In this document: piece after piece, positions 11,039 to 24,063 of the stretch
Layout: each line of letters starts with the position of its first letter
Position numbering within the stretch: position 1 is the first letter of the stretch
Assembly: GCA_950022295.1 (NCBI GenBank)
Contig: OX465601.1
Location: 76,827,501-76,891,500 of the forward strand
Direction of reading: 5' to 3'
From: Bromus sterilis
Taxonomy: Eukaryota > Streptophyta > Magnoliopsida > Poales > Poaceae
Length of the DNA: 64,000 nucleotides
Notes under the pieces: model-generated
What the model was told of the DNA's origin: nothing
The model's input: only the letters and a program-made list of their open reading frames with translations
The model's database searches: none
Position numbers and translations under genes: made by a program

Positions 11039-14000
11039 TGTAACACCCTCAGATCCAGTACAGTAATCACTACAGTGATTCCACTGTTAGTGATCATTAC
11101 TGTTGATGATCAAGCCATGATCACCTTTGATCATAGCTCTGTCAGATTCTCACCCTGTTAAAATTTTCAAATAGGTGTGGATTGTAAAATCTTGCTCCAA
11201 AAAAATTGTGGATGCCAGTCAATCAACATGATCATGGTTGAACCAAGTCACCCTTAGTCATTTGAATAATCACAAGTCTATGTTGATTGTGAAACCAATG
11301 TTGTGGGGTTATCAAAATTGTTTTGAAAATTTAAATGAAAATGGAAATCTTAGTTGAACCAAAATAATGGAATCTATTTATAAAATGCCTAGCAATCTTA
11401 AGCCATGATAATATAGCAATAGTTGTTTTATGAAAAATGGTATAGTAATATAAAGGGATAATATTTAAAATAAAAACAATAGTTGGGAATTGTTAAATTG
11501 CCATGGAATAAAATAAACATATGGGAATTTTAAATGCACTAAAAATTATGGAAACAATTTTATAAAATGCCTAATAATCAGTAGGCCATAATAAAAGTGA
11601 ATTAGGGTTTTATTATAATGTTTTAATAATGTAGATAAATAAAAACAGTAGCAAAATAATAGCTTTTACCTCATATTAAATAATTTAAAGGTCTAAAGGA
11701 TTTTATTTTTGTACCAAACTTTTTGTGGCATCATGTTAAAGTGTAACAATAATATAGGTGCAATTATAACATTTTACAAAAATCAAAACCTAGCTAAAAT
11801 AAATTAAAACAGAAAAGAATAAATCAAAAAAAGGAAAAAATACCGAAAACCCTATCTAGCGCATGTGGGCGAGGTCCCCTGGCCCACCAGGCCCAACCCC
11901 CCTCCCTCTCTCCTCTCCCCTCCCCTGCCTCCCACCGACACCCCCCTGTTCTCCTCCCCTCCCCCACCACGGCACAGTGCCATGGCAGGGCACGGCCGAG
12001 CTCACCTGATCCCCCCCTACCTGCTCACCCTCCCCTCTTGGATAAGATCGACCCCGGAGCCCCTAGCGCAAACCCTAGCTGCCCCCTTCTTTTCCCTCGC
12101 GTCCCCCTCTCCTCTGTTCGAGCTCACCCGAGTCCGCCATGGTCGCGCCCTCCATGGCCACCGTGGCCACCTTCCTCCCCGAGCTACAAGATGGTGTCCA
12201 GGAGGAGCGCGATCCCCGTCTTCGTCGTGCTGCGCGAAGAATCGAGCGGAGAAGCCCCACGGATGTCGCCTCCTTCCTCCTCCTCCACCGCGGCCGGGGA
12301 CGCCATTGCCGTTGATTTGCTCCGCCCCGACCTCCCCGGCCCCTTGCACCCTCGCCATCGGCTTCCCCACGGTGAGCCTCACCGGTTCCCCTTCTTCCCC
12401 GCTCGATTTGGCCGCCGTAGCCCCTCCCCCGTGGATCCGTGCTCCTCCGTAGTCGCCGTGGCCGGGCACACCCGAGTCGTGCCTCTGCCTGTGCCCGGCG
12501 CGCTCGGTCCGCGCCCTGGCCAAGCGTAGTGCGCCCCCTGGCCTTGCCACTGGCCGCCGTAGGCCGCGCCTCGCGCATGCCCTGCGCACGGCCGCTCCAC
12601 TCGTCTGGCCGCGGCCTCCTCCGCCACCCCTCCCTGCGTGCAGCGCCTGCTCGCTCGTCGCGGCGCCGCCTGCCTCCCCGTGCCGCACCCATGCGCGGTC
12701 GCGACCCCGCGCACCGGCCGCCGTCCTACGCCTCCGCTTCCGGACCTCACCGCGACCGGCCTCGCTGCGCTCCCTCGCCGGCGTGGGCAGAGGCCTGCCT
12801 CCGTTAATCCCATGTTAGCTAATCCCCCCCTTAACTAACCACCATTACCCACTAACCCTGTTAGTTAATTAGTCACTGACACGTGGGCCACGGGCTCTTT
12901 TTAATAAAAGAAAATTGTTTAATAAACTAACAGTCAATGACACCTGGGCCCCTCATGTCAGGTTTTTATTTATTAAAAGATTATATAAAATCCAGTCACT
13001 GACATGTGGGCCCAGTGCCTATTTTTGTTTTATTAAAATGTTTATAATTCACAAAGGCTGACATGTGGGTCCCACATGTCAGGCACTTGTGGATAATGTT
13101 CTGGATAATGTTAATAAATAATAAAAGAAATTATTAAAAGGATTTTTAAATGATTTAAATTGTTTAAAACTTTGAAATTCAATATCTTTTAAACCGTAAC
13201 TCGGATTCAAAAACTTTATACATGAAAATTGATCAGAAAAATATAACAAATACGGATACGCTATCCGTATGTCTACCCCACCCCCCTAGCGCACCGATCA
13301 TCGACATTCCCCCCTTCGGGCTGTTTGTCGATAATTCCCGGTACCGATAAAAATTGCCCGGATGTAAAACTTTTGTATACGAAAGTTACTCAGAACGGAT
13401 CAACGATTACAGATACGATACCCATATCCTCACCACACCCCTCTAACATACCGATCATCGAACTGTTCCCCCCTCCGGTGGCATTGTCCGATAGATTGCC
13501 CGATAACCGTTAAATTGTCCGGTACTGTTAGAGTGCCCGGATGAATTTATTCCGAACACGAAAGTTGTCCGGCATGATTCCAATAGCACGGATACACCCC
13601 CCTTATGTTGTTTCGGTAACCACGACACCTCCGGCTTGATCCTTCCCCCTCCGGACACCCTGTCCGGTAATCACCCGGAGCCGGTAGTTCATCCCCAGAT
13701 GAATTCCCGCTCCGAGTAACGTGCATTGCACTGCGTTAGAATACCGTTAACATTTCATCTATCATGTCATGCATCTGTTTGTATATGCTTACTGTGTATT
13801 TACTGTTTCTTCCCCCCTTAATCTTCGGTAGACCCCGCTGCTGCCGTCGACTACACCGCTGCTGAGTACGACTACGTCGTCGACGACCCTACTACTACCG
13901 TCGAGCTTGCAGGAAAGCAGAGCCATTCTCTTCCCTAGATATCGCCTATCTTTCCGTACATTTCTTGCACTAGGCATTGTTACTGCTGCTGCTACGATTA

Positions 14001-16027
14001 CAATCCTATTCAATTGCATAGCCTGTCATTATAGCCCCTTGATGTGCCTTCCTTTAATCCTATGCTGCCTATTATTACTTATGCATTATTCAGCAGTAAA
14101 CCCTGCGCATTGTTAGTTAGGTTTAGAATAGCGGGATGTGATCACTCTAGGAGTGATCGCGGGAATGAAATATATACAACTGCAACAGGTACGAATCAAT
14201 GCAGACACCCTAGGGAACCTACAACGGCGAGACTCTGCCGAGTCGCTTCGAGTTTGACTTACGAGTGGAATGGACTCGTATTTCACTCTCGTCGGCTCAG
14301 TAGCGTAACATCACCGGGATGATATGAGGTTTACCTCTTTAGTTCATTCCGCTGATGTCTCTGTCAAACCTCTTAAGTGTGCCATCGAGGGTGATTCCTC
14401 CTGGTTTCACTTAACGGTAGGGACTCGAACCAACTGGTGTCCTTAAAGGTAAGAAGTCGGGCGACCCAACGGTGCCCGCGAGAGGTATTGCGACGGGACG
14501 ACAGGGAGGGTACGACCAATGTACCGGTGTGCTTGGCCCCTGATCGTTGGCCGCGAGAGTTACCAAACCACGAAAGTCGAGCTCCTCCAGGAGCACACGC
14601 GAGACAAGGTAAGGAGACGGTTCACCTTGTTGGTAACCGCGGTGACTTGGTGGGACGACGGGGCAGGCACCGATGTACTGGTGGTCCTGGCTGCTGTCGT
14701 TGTCCGCGGGTCAGTTAAGTCGAGGCAACGATAACGGTTGTCACGCAGGTTAATTAAAATGCTAAATGGTTCAGTGAATGTCTTGAGTTGGCTATATGCC
14801 ATGTACGCACTACCTACCCGTGGGAACTACGAGTTATGGGCTCCTCCGCTTCTTAGTGTCGTCCGAGGACTCTTCAGACGTCAGCAGTACCGCGGGCTGA
14901 TTGCCGGGAAGTGGTGTTGTCTTATTTGCTCGCGCGGTGATGTCTTATTTGGATTTGCTTCAACTTCACCGGCCAGTCACGCACCGTGCAGGAGTACGTT
15001 CGGGTTGGGGGTCCAAGGCTCGGCGTACTTAGGATTTAGACCGGTGGATGGCCTCTCTGTTGAGTTCAAAAGATGGGCTATGAAGTGTCGGATAGCCTCG
15101 GTGGAGCGTTCCCTAACAAGGTTCCCGCCACCCTGGAGATCCGTGCGTGTAGCGTAACACAAGTGCACCCCTGCAGGGAAGATTAATCTATTCGAATAGC
15201 CGTGTCCACGGTAACAGGACGCTTTATGCTGAAGCTGGATCTTACCACTAGAAACTATTATTAAACTGTATGGTTCCGGGTTCTCTTCCTCGCGGGGATG
15301 TCGAGGAGGTGAACTCGGAGGCATTGTTAATCATTACAACTAATTATTATACAATGCTGCAGCAACTTCTACTGCATTGTTACTTTATGTTTTATATAAA
15401 CTGTTGGCTGATTCTTACCTCATGCTGCAAGACATCGTCGGAAGATGCTAGTCTTCGATAGGCCTAGCTTCTTACCCTTGCTCTGGATTTCTATCTTTCA
15501 GTCCACTATATACAGCCTCTTCTTTCCGTTGATACAATGAATAATGCTTAGTAGCGGACGTAAGACTCACGGGTATACTAGATACTCACCTGCTTTATTT
15601 CCTTTACTGTTTTGCCTGATCGGCCGCTGCAGTCGACGTTGGAGTCCAGGAGCAGGAGATCCCCGATGTCGACCACCGCAACGTGAAGATCCCCGATGCC
15701 TTCTACGACGTCGAGTTCCCCGTTGACCAGGAGTAGCTTGGAGTTTCCCAGGCAGGAGGCCTCGCCTTTTCGATCTGTTGTTATTTGTGCTAGCCTTCTT
15801 AAGGCAACCTTGTATCCTTGTGTCTGTACTCAGATACTATTGCTTCCGCTGACCTTGTGCTCTCGAGCTGTCGTATTCGAGCCCTCGTGGCCCCTGGCTT
15901 GTATTAAACAGCTGGTATTATTTTATTTGTAGAGTTGTGTTGTGATATCCCACCGTGAGTCCCTGATCTCGATCGTGTACCTTGCGTGTATGATTACTGT
16001 ACACGGCTTGATTTTGGGGGCGTCACA
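11039..16027 (+). mobile_element. Giant solo LTR (about 5.0 kb), LARD/Sukkula-like
   Basis: It starts TGTAACACCCTCAGATCC and ends TTTTGGGGGCGTCACA, so it has TG...CA ends. A perfect 5-bp target duplication, acacc, lies at 11034-11038 and 16028-16032. A second, independent copy with the same termini lies at 37041-41550. There is no PBS, gag or pol inside. The order is an AT-rich 5' part, a GC-rich C-tract part (11,870-12,800), then a 3' part almost identical to the second copy. LTRs this long are known from Triticeae LARD elements such as Sukkula; assignment to that family is from memory. Open frames inside are GC-driven and not conserved as proteins. Confidence 0.85.
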
Positions 16028-16433
16028 ACACCCTTTTTCTTGGTTGTTGTAGTATAATATTTATTAATAAATATTATTTAAATCATAGCAGCATGCATTT
16101 TTTATATGTTGCACAAGATTTTCCATTGTCCATTGTGGTATCACTTTGGGGATTTTTCATCCATTTGTGATATGGGGTAGAGGAAGATGATATATGAGGA
16201 TCGTGCAGATGGTGAGGGCACAAACTAAGAAGTGCAAACCAGCAATTTGGAAGTGAAGAGGTGATCGACAGTGTGGGGCCAACGATGTGAAGGGGAGGAT
16301 CTAATCAACGAACTAATGTGGAATTTGTTTGATCAAACAGTTAAGCAGCCATCAATCCTAGGTTTGGATCTGAACCCAATAGCCTATACAAGCATCCACA
16401 TCCAATAAATAGCTTATGTATTACTCCCTCTGT

Positions 16434-16548
16434 CCCAAATTAATTGATCTACTAGTAGATTTAGATACAAATGTATCTAGACTTGTTTTAAATCTAGATA
16501 CATTAGTATGTAGAAAAATCCGCATCAAGTAATTTTAGACGGCGAAAG
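16434..16548. mobile_element. Stowaway-like MITE, degenerate right end
   Basis: It starts CTCCCTCTGTCCCAAATTAA after TA and closes GGCGAAAG before TA. An internal inverted pair surrounds TCTAGATACA. The 5' terminus is a good Stowaway match; the 3' terminus is poor. Confidence 0.65.
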
Positions 16549-16615
16549 TAATATACATTATATATGATTTTATATATGTTACGGGAAGTAATATAAAAAT
16601 ATATACTTCCTCCGT

Positions 16616-16699
16616 TTTAAATTAGATGACTTTCATTTGTTCATATGTGTCTCTAGACATGTACATAAATAAAAGTCATCTAATTTGGAACAGATGGAG
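16616..16699. mobile_element. Stowaway MITE, 84 bp
   Basis: The terminal arms CTTCCTCCGTTTTAAATTAG and CTAATTTGGAACAGATGGAG are inverted repeats. The whole element folds back through AGATGACTTT/AAAGTCATCT-like arms and is bounded by TA at 16614-16615 and 16700-16701. Confidence 0.85.
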
Positions 16700-16701
16700 T
16701 A

Positions 16702-17736
16702 CGATCCTATATAGGAGTACGTATGTTATACCGTAGAATGACTGTATGGCATATTCTTGTGGTGATCGATTGGGAGCCTAAGCCGGGAGAGTTGAAAAGC
16801 TTAGCGAAAAAGGAACTGAGATTAACTCATTTTCAGGAAAAGAAAAAAAACGTGTTGTAATTTGATCAACAGTCAAAATATACTAGTGTATAGTTATGTG
16901 TGAGACGCAGCATCAAAGGAGTAGAAACTGGGTAGAAGTTTATATCGATAGGAATAACTCATTAGCAGACGATCGATTTCTAGCTAAGCCACAGCTTCTT
17001 GAACTACTACAGCTCATTTATCATTGTACTAAGTTGGGCATTACAATACAGTTAGACATATACAAATAGTTACTCGCTTTTTTCAATGCCCATTTTTTAT
17101 TAATAAATCTCATTTCAGGAAAAAAATTTCAAGTTATGTGTTTTTTTGTTCAAAAAAAAAATTGAAAATGGAAAGGACTGACATATGGGCTCCATCTGTC
17201 ATAACGGTCAAAGATAACCACTCCTAACAGGTGGGCCACAGATGTCATAAACCGCATTAAAATTAAACCGTTTTGATATTTGGGTTTTTGGCCAACGGTT
17301 ACCAAGAAAAGTGGTAGTTTTTTGAGAATTTTTGGAAAGCGGTAGTTTTTGCAACCCTAGCCCGTAATGTGGTAGTTTTATGCTATTTACTCGAATATGT
17401 AACAAGAGCCCATGAAATCTGCTTGATTCCAACAGTTCTCTACACAAAGCTATGACTGCCCTTACCTGTAGAGGATGAAACGCGACATAATTTAGGCACA
17501 GCTCACAAACATTAAACTTATCTATCTACACAAGTGAAACAAAGGAAAAAGGCAGAGTGGTTTTAAACTTTAATGTACAGCACTGTAGAGTCGGTAGAAC
17601 CCTGAGTATGAAACTGGTTTTTCAGTCTCAAGTCTGCAATGACTCAGCTCTCTAGAGTGCAACAGACCCACTGAAATTAACTTGTTAAGTAGCATCGGTT
17701 AGTTTTCTGGCAGCTTGCGCTAATGATGTGGTTCTC
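16702..17736. other. Intergenic, 3' flank of the O-fucosyltransferase gene
   Basis: AT-rich sequence. At 17,270-17,390 the phrase GTGGTAGTTTT recurs three times, a pattern of short repetitive DNA in cereals. About 17,450-17,736 is the probable 3' UTR of the minus-strand gene. No other gene is seen. Confidence 0.45.
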
Positions 17737-19645
17737 CTACAGTTTGCAGACACCGTTCTTCCTCATTGTTTCTATGCTTCCTGCTATGGTTGATCCAGCA
17801 GTCCCCACAAACCCGAGTGATGCACAGCTGCAAACAGATTCTTCGACATATAGTAAAATTTCTGGTAGTTGAACTGGATCACAATCCTTGTCCGCGTTTC
17901 CTCTGATCTTCGGAAGGAATCCAGACCTTATGCCATGTTCAGCAGCCATAAGCTTCTCAGCAGTCTGCAGAACATCATTTTCATTCAGAGTGTACAGTTC
18001 ATATCTCCCATCTTTTGCAATATCTGCGAGGTAGGTTTTCGTCCAGTTTGCTGGTGGAAGATCAGTCATGACGAAAATGTGAACAGGACCGCTATTCTTG
18101 TTTGTCATTTCCACCTCAAGAGCTTTCAGCTTATCCTTAAGGGCAGAAAAAGTAGATCTCCAGTGATTCTTAAATTGGCCATCTAACAATCTTAGTTGTG
18201 CACAAAGAAAAGGCTCCTTAATTTTGCTCCTAGCAAGCTCCTTCCCAGCAGCCATGATCTCTGGGGCAAAAGGAAGGAACTCAATTTTCTCAAGTAGATT
18301 CTGTAATCTATTATCCTTTGGTGATTCATGGATATCAAAATAAGACTCTGATCCCTTGTATGGTCCTGAAAAAAGTGTCCCAAAGGCCAACAAGGTAGCA
18401 TCCTCAGCTTTAGAACCAGGCCCTAAACTCTTGTATATATCTTTACGCCTCCTAACATATGATATCTTCTTCTTCCTTTTTAACTCTTCATCTGGTTGAA
18501 ACGAATCCAGTGCTCTATCATTATTCTCCTGATATGTCCAGACTGTCGTTCTACAATCGTCCTGAACAGGATACACACAGCCACTACTTCCACTGCCTTC
18601 TAAACCAGACAGCAAAGATAGGCATCTACCGTAGTCACTTGTCAATGATCCATCACCAGAAACAGCACAGCACAACCCAGAAAAGCAAGTTTTCCGCATA
18701 TCTACACCGCACCATAACGAAACAAACACCCTGAAATCAATCGTCTTAACCAAAGGCTTCAGTGGGGATAGATCAACTATATCACCCATCGAAACATACC
18801 TGAAACATGAACAGTCAGAATAAGACTTGATATTCACGATGTCTTTCCAATTCCATAATGAACATGGAGACACGTATGGACACTGCAAACTAGAAAAATT
18901 ATACTCGTATCACTATTGTGCTAATTAGTAAAGTGGGCACTCTGCCAGTGCAAGTGTGTAACAACCAAATTACATCTCTATATATTGATTTATTTTGGCA
19001 GCAATCTCACCGTAATGGAGTCTCCATCAGTTAAGAAAAAGAATCAGTGTGATTCCAAATCATGAAAATTGCCTAGCATTGTTACATTTTATTGTTTGCA
19101 TTGTAAACATTATAATGAAGCTCTAATATCTCGCAACATGATTACTAAAGCTCAACGCCGAACGAACCGGCCAGTCTCAAGGCAGAGAAGGTTTGGTGTG
19201 AACTTTACCTTTGCTCCCGGAGGAGCTGCATGGCGTGGTCCCAGACGGCGGCTCGGAGGTCGGAGGGTTCGGTGATCCTGAACTTGGGGCAGCTCCCGAG
19301 GGCGACGGCGTGGTGGTCGAGCACGGGAGGCACGACGAGTGTGCGGTTGAGCAGCGCGGCCGCCACCGCAGCGTTCCGGAGCTCGCCTACCTGGTTGCTG
19401 AACCCGCTGTGCGGCGCGTACCACAGGAACCTCTCTCCGTCCAGCTCCGCCGATTGCCCACACCTCAGGGTGCCGCCTCCACTGCCGGAGGCGGAGAAGG
19501 GGAGGAGGGAGCGGAGCAGGGAGGAATAGGCGGGGGAGAGCAAGAGGGATGCTGGGAGAAGGAGGAACAACACGGCCACGAGGAGCGGCACGTGCGACCG
19601 GGCGCTCCGCCTGCGCCACCGGTTCCGGCTCGTCGGCAGGTCCAT
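17737..19645 (-). CDS. Plant O-fucosyltransferase-family protein, two exons
   Basis: Exon 1 is 19645-19209 and exon 2 is 18799-17737. The GT-AG intron 18800-19208 splits an Arg codon; the product is 499 aa. A basic N-terminus (RNRWRRRSARS) precedes one hydrophobic helix (about residues 19-37), giving a type II Golgi membrane topology. The lumenal part has the GDP-fucose O-fucosyltransferase signature (APHSGFSNQVGELRNA, then LLNRTLVVPPVLDHH), the family's YVSMGDIVDLSPL and DFRVFVSLWCGVDM blocks, and a C-terminal GFVGTAGSTIAGSI substrate-binding-like loop. The frame is open upstream of the chosen ATG but offers only non-ATG codons, so the ATG at 19645 is the start. The acceptor and target are unknown. 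No lesion is seen. Confidence 0.92.
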
Positions 19646-22308
19646 CTCGCCGGCGGCCACCGGCAGATCGGATCTTACGGTTGCATCCAATACCAAGTGA
19701 GTTAGAACTTACAGAGTCCATGGGCTCAAATTGGATAACTGAAGCCCTATTTGGTTGGGCCAAAGTGGGCCTGCTCAAGTCACTTCCACCCCCAAATTCA
19801 TCTAAAAGGCCATGTGAACATTGTTACTAATGCATAAATATAGTATGTTTAGCACTTCTAAAAAGTATATTTAGGTAGAAAATCTAAAGGAAAACTTCCA
19901 CCCTCAAATAAATCAAAATCCCAGAATTCGCAGGCCCGTCGAGGCCTTTGACCCTTTAATCAAAGATTAGCGCAATTTGACTCCACTATAAATCTTTTTT
20001 CGGATCCAACCCTTTTGGGTCCCGTCAGTAACTGCACCACAAGGTTTAAAGGGCTATCGTCGTGATCAGCAGTGGTAGGTTACGATCAACGCACTCGGTC
20101 CCTTGTCGTTCGTGCCTATGTGGCAAAGGGGTCTACCACAATTGACCCCGACGGTAGCCCAGTGACCCTACTGCCAGGGTTGGCGGAGGTAGACCCCTAA
20201 GAGGTAAAGGTCGAGTGGGTATGTGGTTGGGACCCTGCGGCGCCCCTGCATAGCACTGCATGGTGTAATATAACAGTCTTTGATATAACAACCATGAGAT
20301 ACTGTCTCATGAACCTTATATCCCTTAGAGTTATACAACAAAGCATAGTGGGTTCAATACTCATATATTACAAAAATGATACATACCAAGATTCAAAAGT
20401 TCCAAACGTGCGTCTACTAACACTGAAAGACATGATATCACTATGTTACTACGAACGTTTATTTAGGTCAGCCATGACTCCCGTTACTTGTTTTGTTGCC
20501 AAGACTATACTACTCTTGATCATCTGACTCTTCTCCTTCATTGACGTCACCATGTGCGATGAAGTAGTCGACTCCCTCGACTCCTCCTGAACAGATGCGA
20601 CTCTTCATAGAATTAATCTCTAGCGTTGTTGGGGTCGTCAACATCTACTCTAAATATCCAGAGCCTAGAGGTTACGAATACAAGGGATGGGTAAGGGGGT
20701 ACTCAACAAGTTCATAAATATTGTGAGGTGGATATGCGCTATATTTCTACTAAGATCAAATAGATCACAACAATGGACTTTGTAAATATATTGTAGAAAT
20801 CAAGTTTTAATTAAATCATGTGATCATCAGACTTCATTGGTCGTTGGAATCTCCAATAGACCCATTTCTCATCATGCTCCCATATCTTAGTCAGATCAGG
20901 GAGTGACAAGCTACAATCCATTTTACACACTACAAATGTGGGCTAATTTATCCATGAGAGATTAACTTAACCTTTTTGTCCAATGTGTAACCCATCACAT
21001 CATGCGGTCATGTCTATGATCTAAGTCTTTCACCCTTCCACATTTATCATAGCCTTGTCCCTAGCTCTTGAGGTATTTCCTCAACCGCTCAATCTCAGCT
21101 ACATGTAGGGTTTATACGTCCTCGTGATTTATGAGAATTTTTTCCGCCCTAGCGATAGAGGTTTCACAGCCTTTGCCGAAAAGGAATCCATGGATCCCCT
21201 AACCAATAGGAACTTATGACTCCCTAGACAATATAGATTTATGTCGCACGGTGAACCTATGAGAGGTGGCATACGATATTAACAAGGAGATATGTACTTG
21301 CTCGTCCCTTACTAAGCTCCGTGGTCAACATTGTCGCTATGGCGCTAGAGTGCTATTGACTTGGTTATTAAACTCCGTACATGTAATCCGACCACCATGT
21401 AACATCGTGTGTTCCATCGTCCACCACAATTGATGGTACTTGAAAGTAATTTTATTTAATGCATTGGATAGGTACCTAAGTAATAATTTTTTGATAAACA
21501 TGCTTTTATGACAGCATAAACAAAGGATATGAGTAAGGTATGAATTTGACTGGTGACTAAACTATAGTGTAACTCGAAACTCATGGATTCAATGATGCCT
21601 CAGGTTTTAAAATTGGCATATAATCCGACAAGGACTAATGCTTCAAGAAAACTGGCAACATGCTATTATGCATATTATGACATGTTTTTCTTCCCAAAAC
21701 CCCTCCATTTAAATTTTAAATGAATCCTCATTGGTTTTCTATTTGACATGAATATTGATTTATTAAGAAATTTTATCATGAGTTTGTGGTAATTTTCCTA
21801 TGATTTTTTAGGGTTCTAAGTACCTCAATTAAATCATAGAAATTCCTTTCTATTTAATTTTTTGTTTTATTAAGGTCATGGGTGTAGCCTTGGCCCACTA
21901 GCCCATTGGGCCTACCCAATCTGGAGATCCATCCGCACTAGGCCAAACCACTCAACCCTCTCCTCTCTATCTATCTCTCTATCTTTGTCTCTCTCTCTCT
22001 CACTCTCTTGGATCGTCTCTATCGATAGCCACCCCCTTTCTCCCGACATGATCACTAGCCAATTTCAGTGGCATTTGGTGGTCTCCTCCTCCGTGCTAGA
22101 TATAAAATTCTTCCTCTCATCGCACTCTACATCCTCCACCACATCGATTCATTGATTGCTTCCTCTTGTGGCCACCCCCTTTTAGTTCTTGAGGACATGG
22201 GACAAGTCTTGTGGCAAGTAGTCATGTGAATGTGATAGATCATCGTTAAATGTTTTGATGTTGTGTTGCTCTTTCTCTAGTGGTGGCATGTGAACATCTG
22301 ATACGTCT
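19646..22308. other. Unassigned 2.7-kb AT-rich spacer, probably old repeat
   Basis: The first ~100 bases are the promoter and 5' UTR of the minus-strand gene. The rest has no long open frame and no clear LTR ends. A stretch near 21,890-22,015 (GGCCCACTAGCCC, then a CT-rich microsatellite) resembles in layout the AT-to-C-rich transition of the giant LTR at 11,820-11,960. It may be a diverged LTR relic, but I cannot place its borders. Confidence 0.35.
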
Positions 22309-23914
22309 CGAACGTATCTATAATTTATGCTTGCTTCATGCATGGTTTGTGTGATATTGCTATCATCTAGATATACTTTCATACACTTTTGATCATATTT
22401 GGACTAACTTATTAACTCAGTGCACCACAACGCCAGTTCCCGTTTTCTGCTGTTTTTCTATTTCAGGTTTCCCCCGTATTAAAAATGCTCCAAAAATTCA
22501 GGAAAATCGGATAAAAAATCAGCGTGAACCTTCCGGAATCACCTGGGTGGGGCCAGAGGGCCACCACCAGGGACCCAGGTGGCCACCTGGCGCGACCTAG
22601 GGTCTGGCCGCGCCGGGGGGTGCCTGGACCCCTGGTGGCCCCCTGGCTACCCCCTTCGCCTATTTATTCCCCGTGACGCGAAACCTCCGAAGATAGAACC
22701 CTTTTTCGCAATCTCGCCTCTGTTCCTCCGCCGCCGCGCTTCCAAGATCGGGATCGCCAGCAGCCCTCTTCCCGGCACCCTGTCGGAGGGAGGATTGACC
22801 TCCGGGAGCTTCCCCTCCACCATGGACGCTTCCCGCATGTGCCGTGAGTAGTTTCCCTTGGACCATGGGTCCGTGATCGGTAGCTATGTGATGTTCTCCT
22901 CCCCTCTTTGTTCTTCATGGTTTAGACCTCGTGAGCTGCCCTACATGATCGAGGCACATATGTAATTTTCTGCTGTTGCTATGTTGAGTTTGCGGAGATA
23001 TGATGAATTATGGGACTATGTTCATATTGTGATTGAGTAATATATTTGGTTCTTATCTTTTATATTTTTGTTCCTAAGTAATTCTTGCATGTTCTCAGTT
23101 GTTGTTTATTGCTTTGGCCAAGTAGTAGGTAGTGACTCCAAGAGGGAACATTATGCTCGATTGTGGGTTCATGCCCCCCGATGACACGCTTGAGTGACAG
23201 AAACATGAGTCTAGGGGATGTGCTGTTGCCACAAGGGGGAAAACAACGATGCTTGTAACCGCGGTTGCAAGGATTGTTTACTTTATGCAAAGTGCTTTTT
23301 AATGCAGTTGTCTGTTGCTTTGGGTTTACACTTTGGGTGGGGCTCGCAACTTAATACCAGCGAGATGTTTTGGATAGATATCTCAAGGTGGATGATTAGT
23401 AGTAGATGCAGTTGGATTTCGGTCTACTTATTTTGGCGTACCGCCCATGCTTTTGAGCCTCGTCCTTTCTTTGTAGCATAGTTAGCATTGTAGTGCGTTT
23501 TTAATCCTGTCAATTGCCCAGCTGTAATTTGTTTACCTCGCATAGCAGTTTTATCGTCTTTTGGAGAGAGACATCAGTAGTGAACATCACGGGACCCCGG
23601 TCCATATTCTCATCACTGTTTACACGCTCTTTTGTTTTCCTGCTTTTACTTTCTAGCCGCTATCAATATCATTATTATTTGTTGCGTTGATCGTTTGTGA
23701 ACAGCAAGGCCGGAGAGATTGACAACCTCGCTGTACTCGTTGGGAAGCAAATTATTTGTGTTGTGTGCAGGTCCAAGTCAGTTGCGCCTTTGACACCTAC
23801 TTATCATCTCCGGAGTCCTACTGGAGACAAACCTCGGTATCTTCACCGAGGGAAATTTGCCGCTATCCTACATCTCACCTTCCACTTGCGGTAACCAACG
23901 AGGAGAGAGTATCA
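22309..23914 (+). repeat. 5' LTR of element A (1606 bp)
   Basis: It begins TGATACGTCTCGAACGTATC and ends GAGAGTATCA (imperfect TGATAC/GTATCA ends), and is followed after 10 bases by the PBS. It carries a GC-rich fold-back U3 block (about 22545-22655) and a TATA-like CTATTTATT at 22660-22668. Related LTRs lie at 31701-34114, 46304, 46616 and 62609. Confidence 0.92.
22660..22668 (+). promoter_or_regulatory. TATA-like box of LTR A
   Basis: CTATTTATT lies between the GC-rich U3 block and the conserved CCGTGACG leader. The same order occurs in every gypsy LTR of the window (minus strand near 33005 and 33739, 35484, 48716, 56672, 57224; plus strand 62978). Confidence 0.7.
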
Positions 23915-23924
23915 AGAAAATTTC

Positions 23925-23942
23925 TGGCGCCGTTGCCGGGGA
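23925..23942 (+). other. Primer-binding site, tRNA-Asp
   Basis: TGGCGCCGTTGCCGGGGA is complementary to the 3' end of plant tRNA-Asp(GUC), which ends CCCCGGCAACGGCGCCA. It lies just inside the 5' LTR. Confidence 0.9.
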
Positions 23943-24063
23943 CTCCGAGTGCTAAGGTAGGGGAGTTGCACACTATCTTTTATCTTTTCTTTTTAGTCTT
24001 GTTAGTTTACCTTTCAGTTTTTATCTTATCGTCCTTTATCAAAATTCAAAATAAATAAATAGT

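Noticed and set aside
12017..12688. Long minus-strand frame of 223 codons in the giant LTR
   Set aside because: Arg/Gly/Ala-rich and GC-driven, with overlapping frames equally open. The collinear part of the second LTR copy does not preserve it.
14560..14802. 80-codon minus-strand frame identical in both giant LTRs (also 40115-40357)
   Set aside because: The whole DNA region is nearly identical on both strands, so open-frame conservation is not evidence of coding.
11039..16027. Interpretation as a complete autonomous element or DNA transposon
   Set aside because: TG...CA ends, 5-bp TSDs and absence of PBS, PPT, terminal repeats and coding domains fit a solo LTR better.
17208..17447. 79-codon minus-strand frame downstream of the O-fucosyltransferase gene
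   Set aside because: It lies in a repetitive GTGGTAGTTTT stretch and has no family resemblance.
19211..19705. 164-codon plus-strand frame
   Set aside because: Antisense shadow of exon 1 of the O-fucosyltransferase gene.
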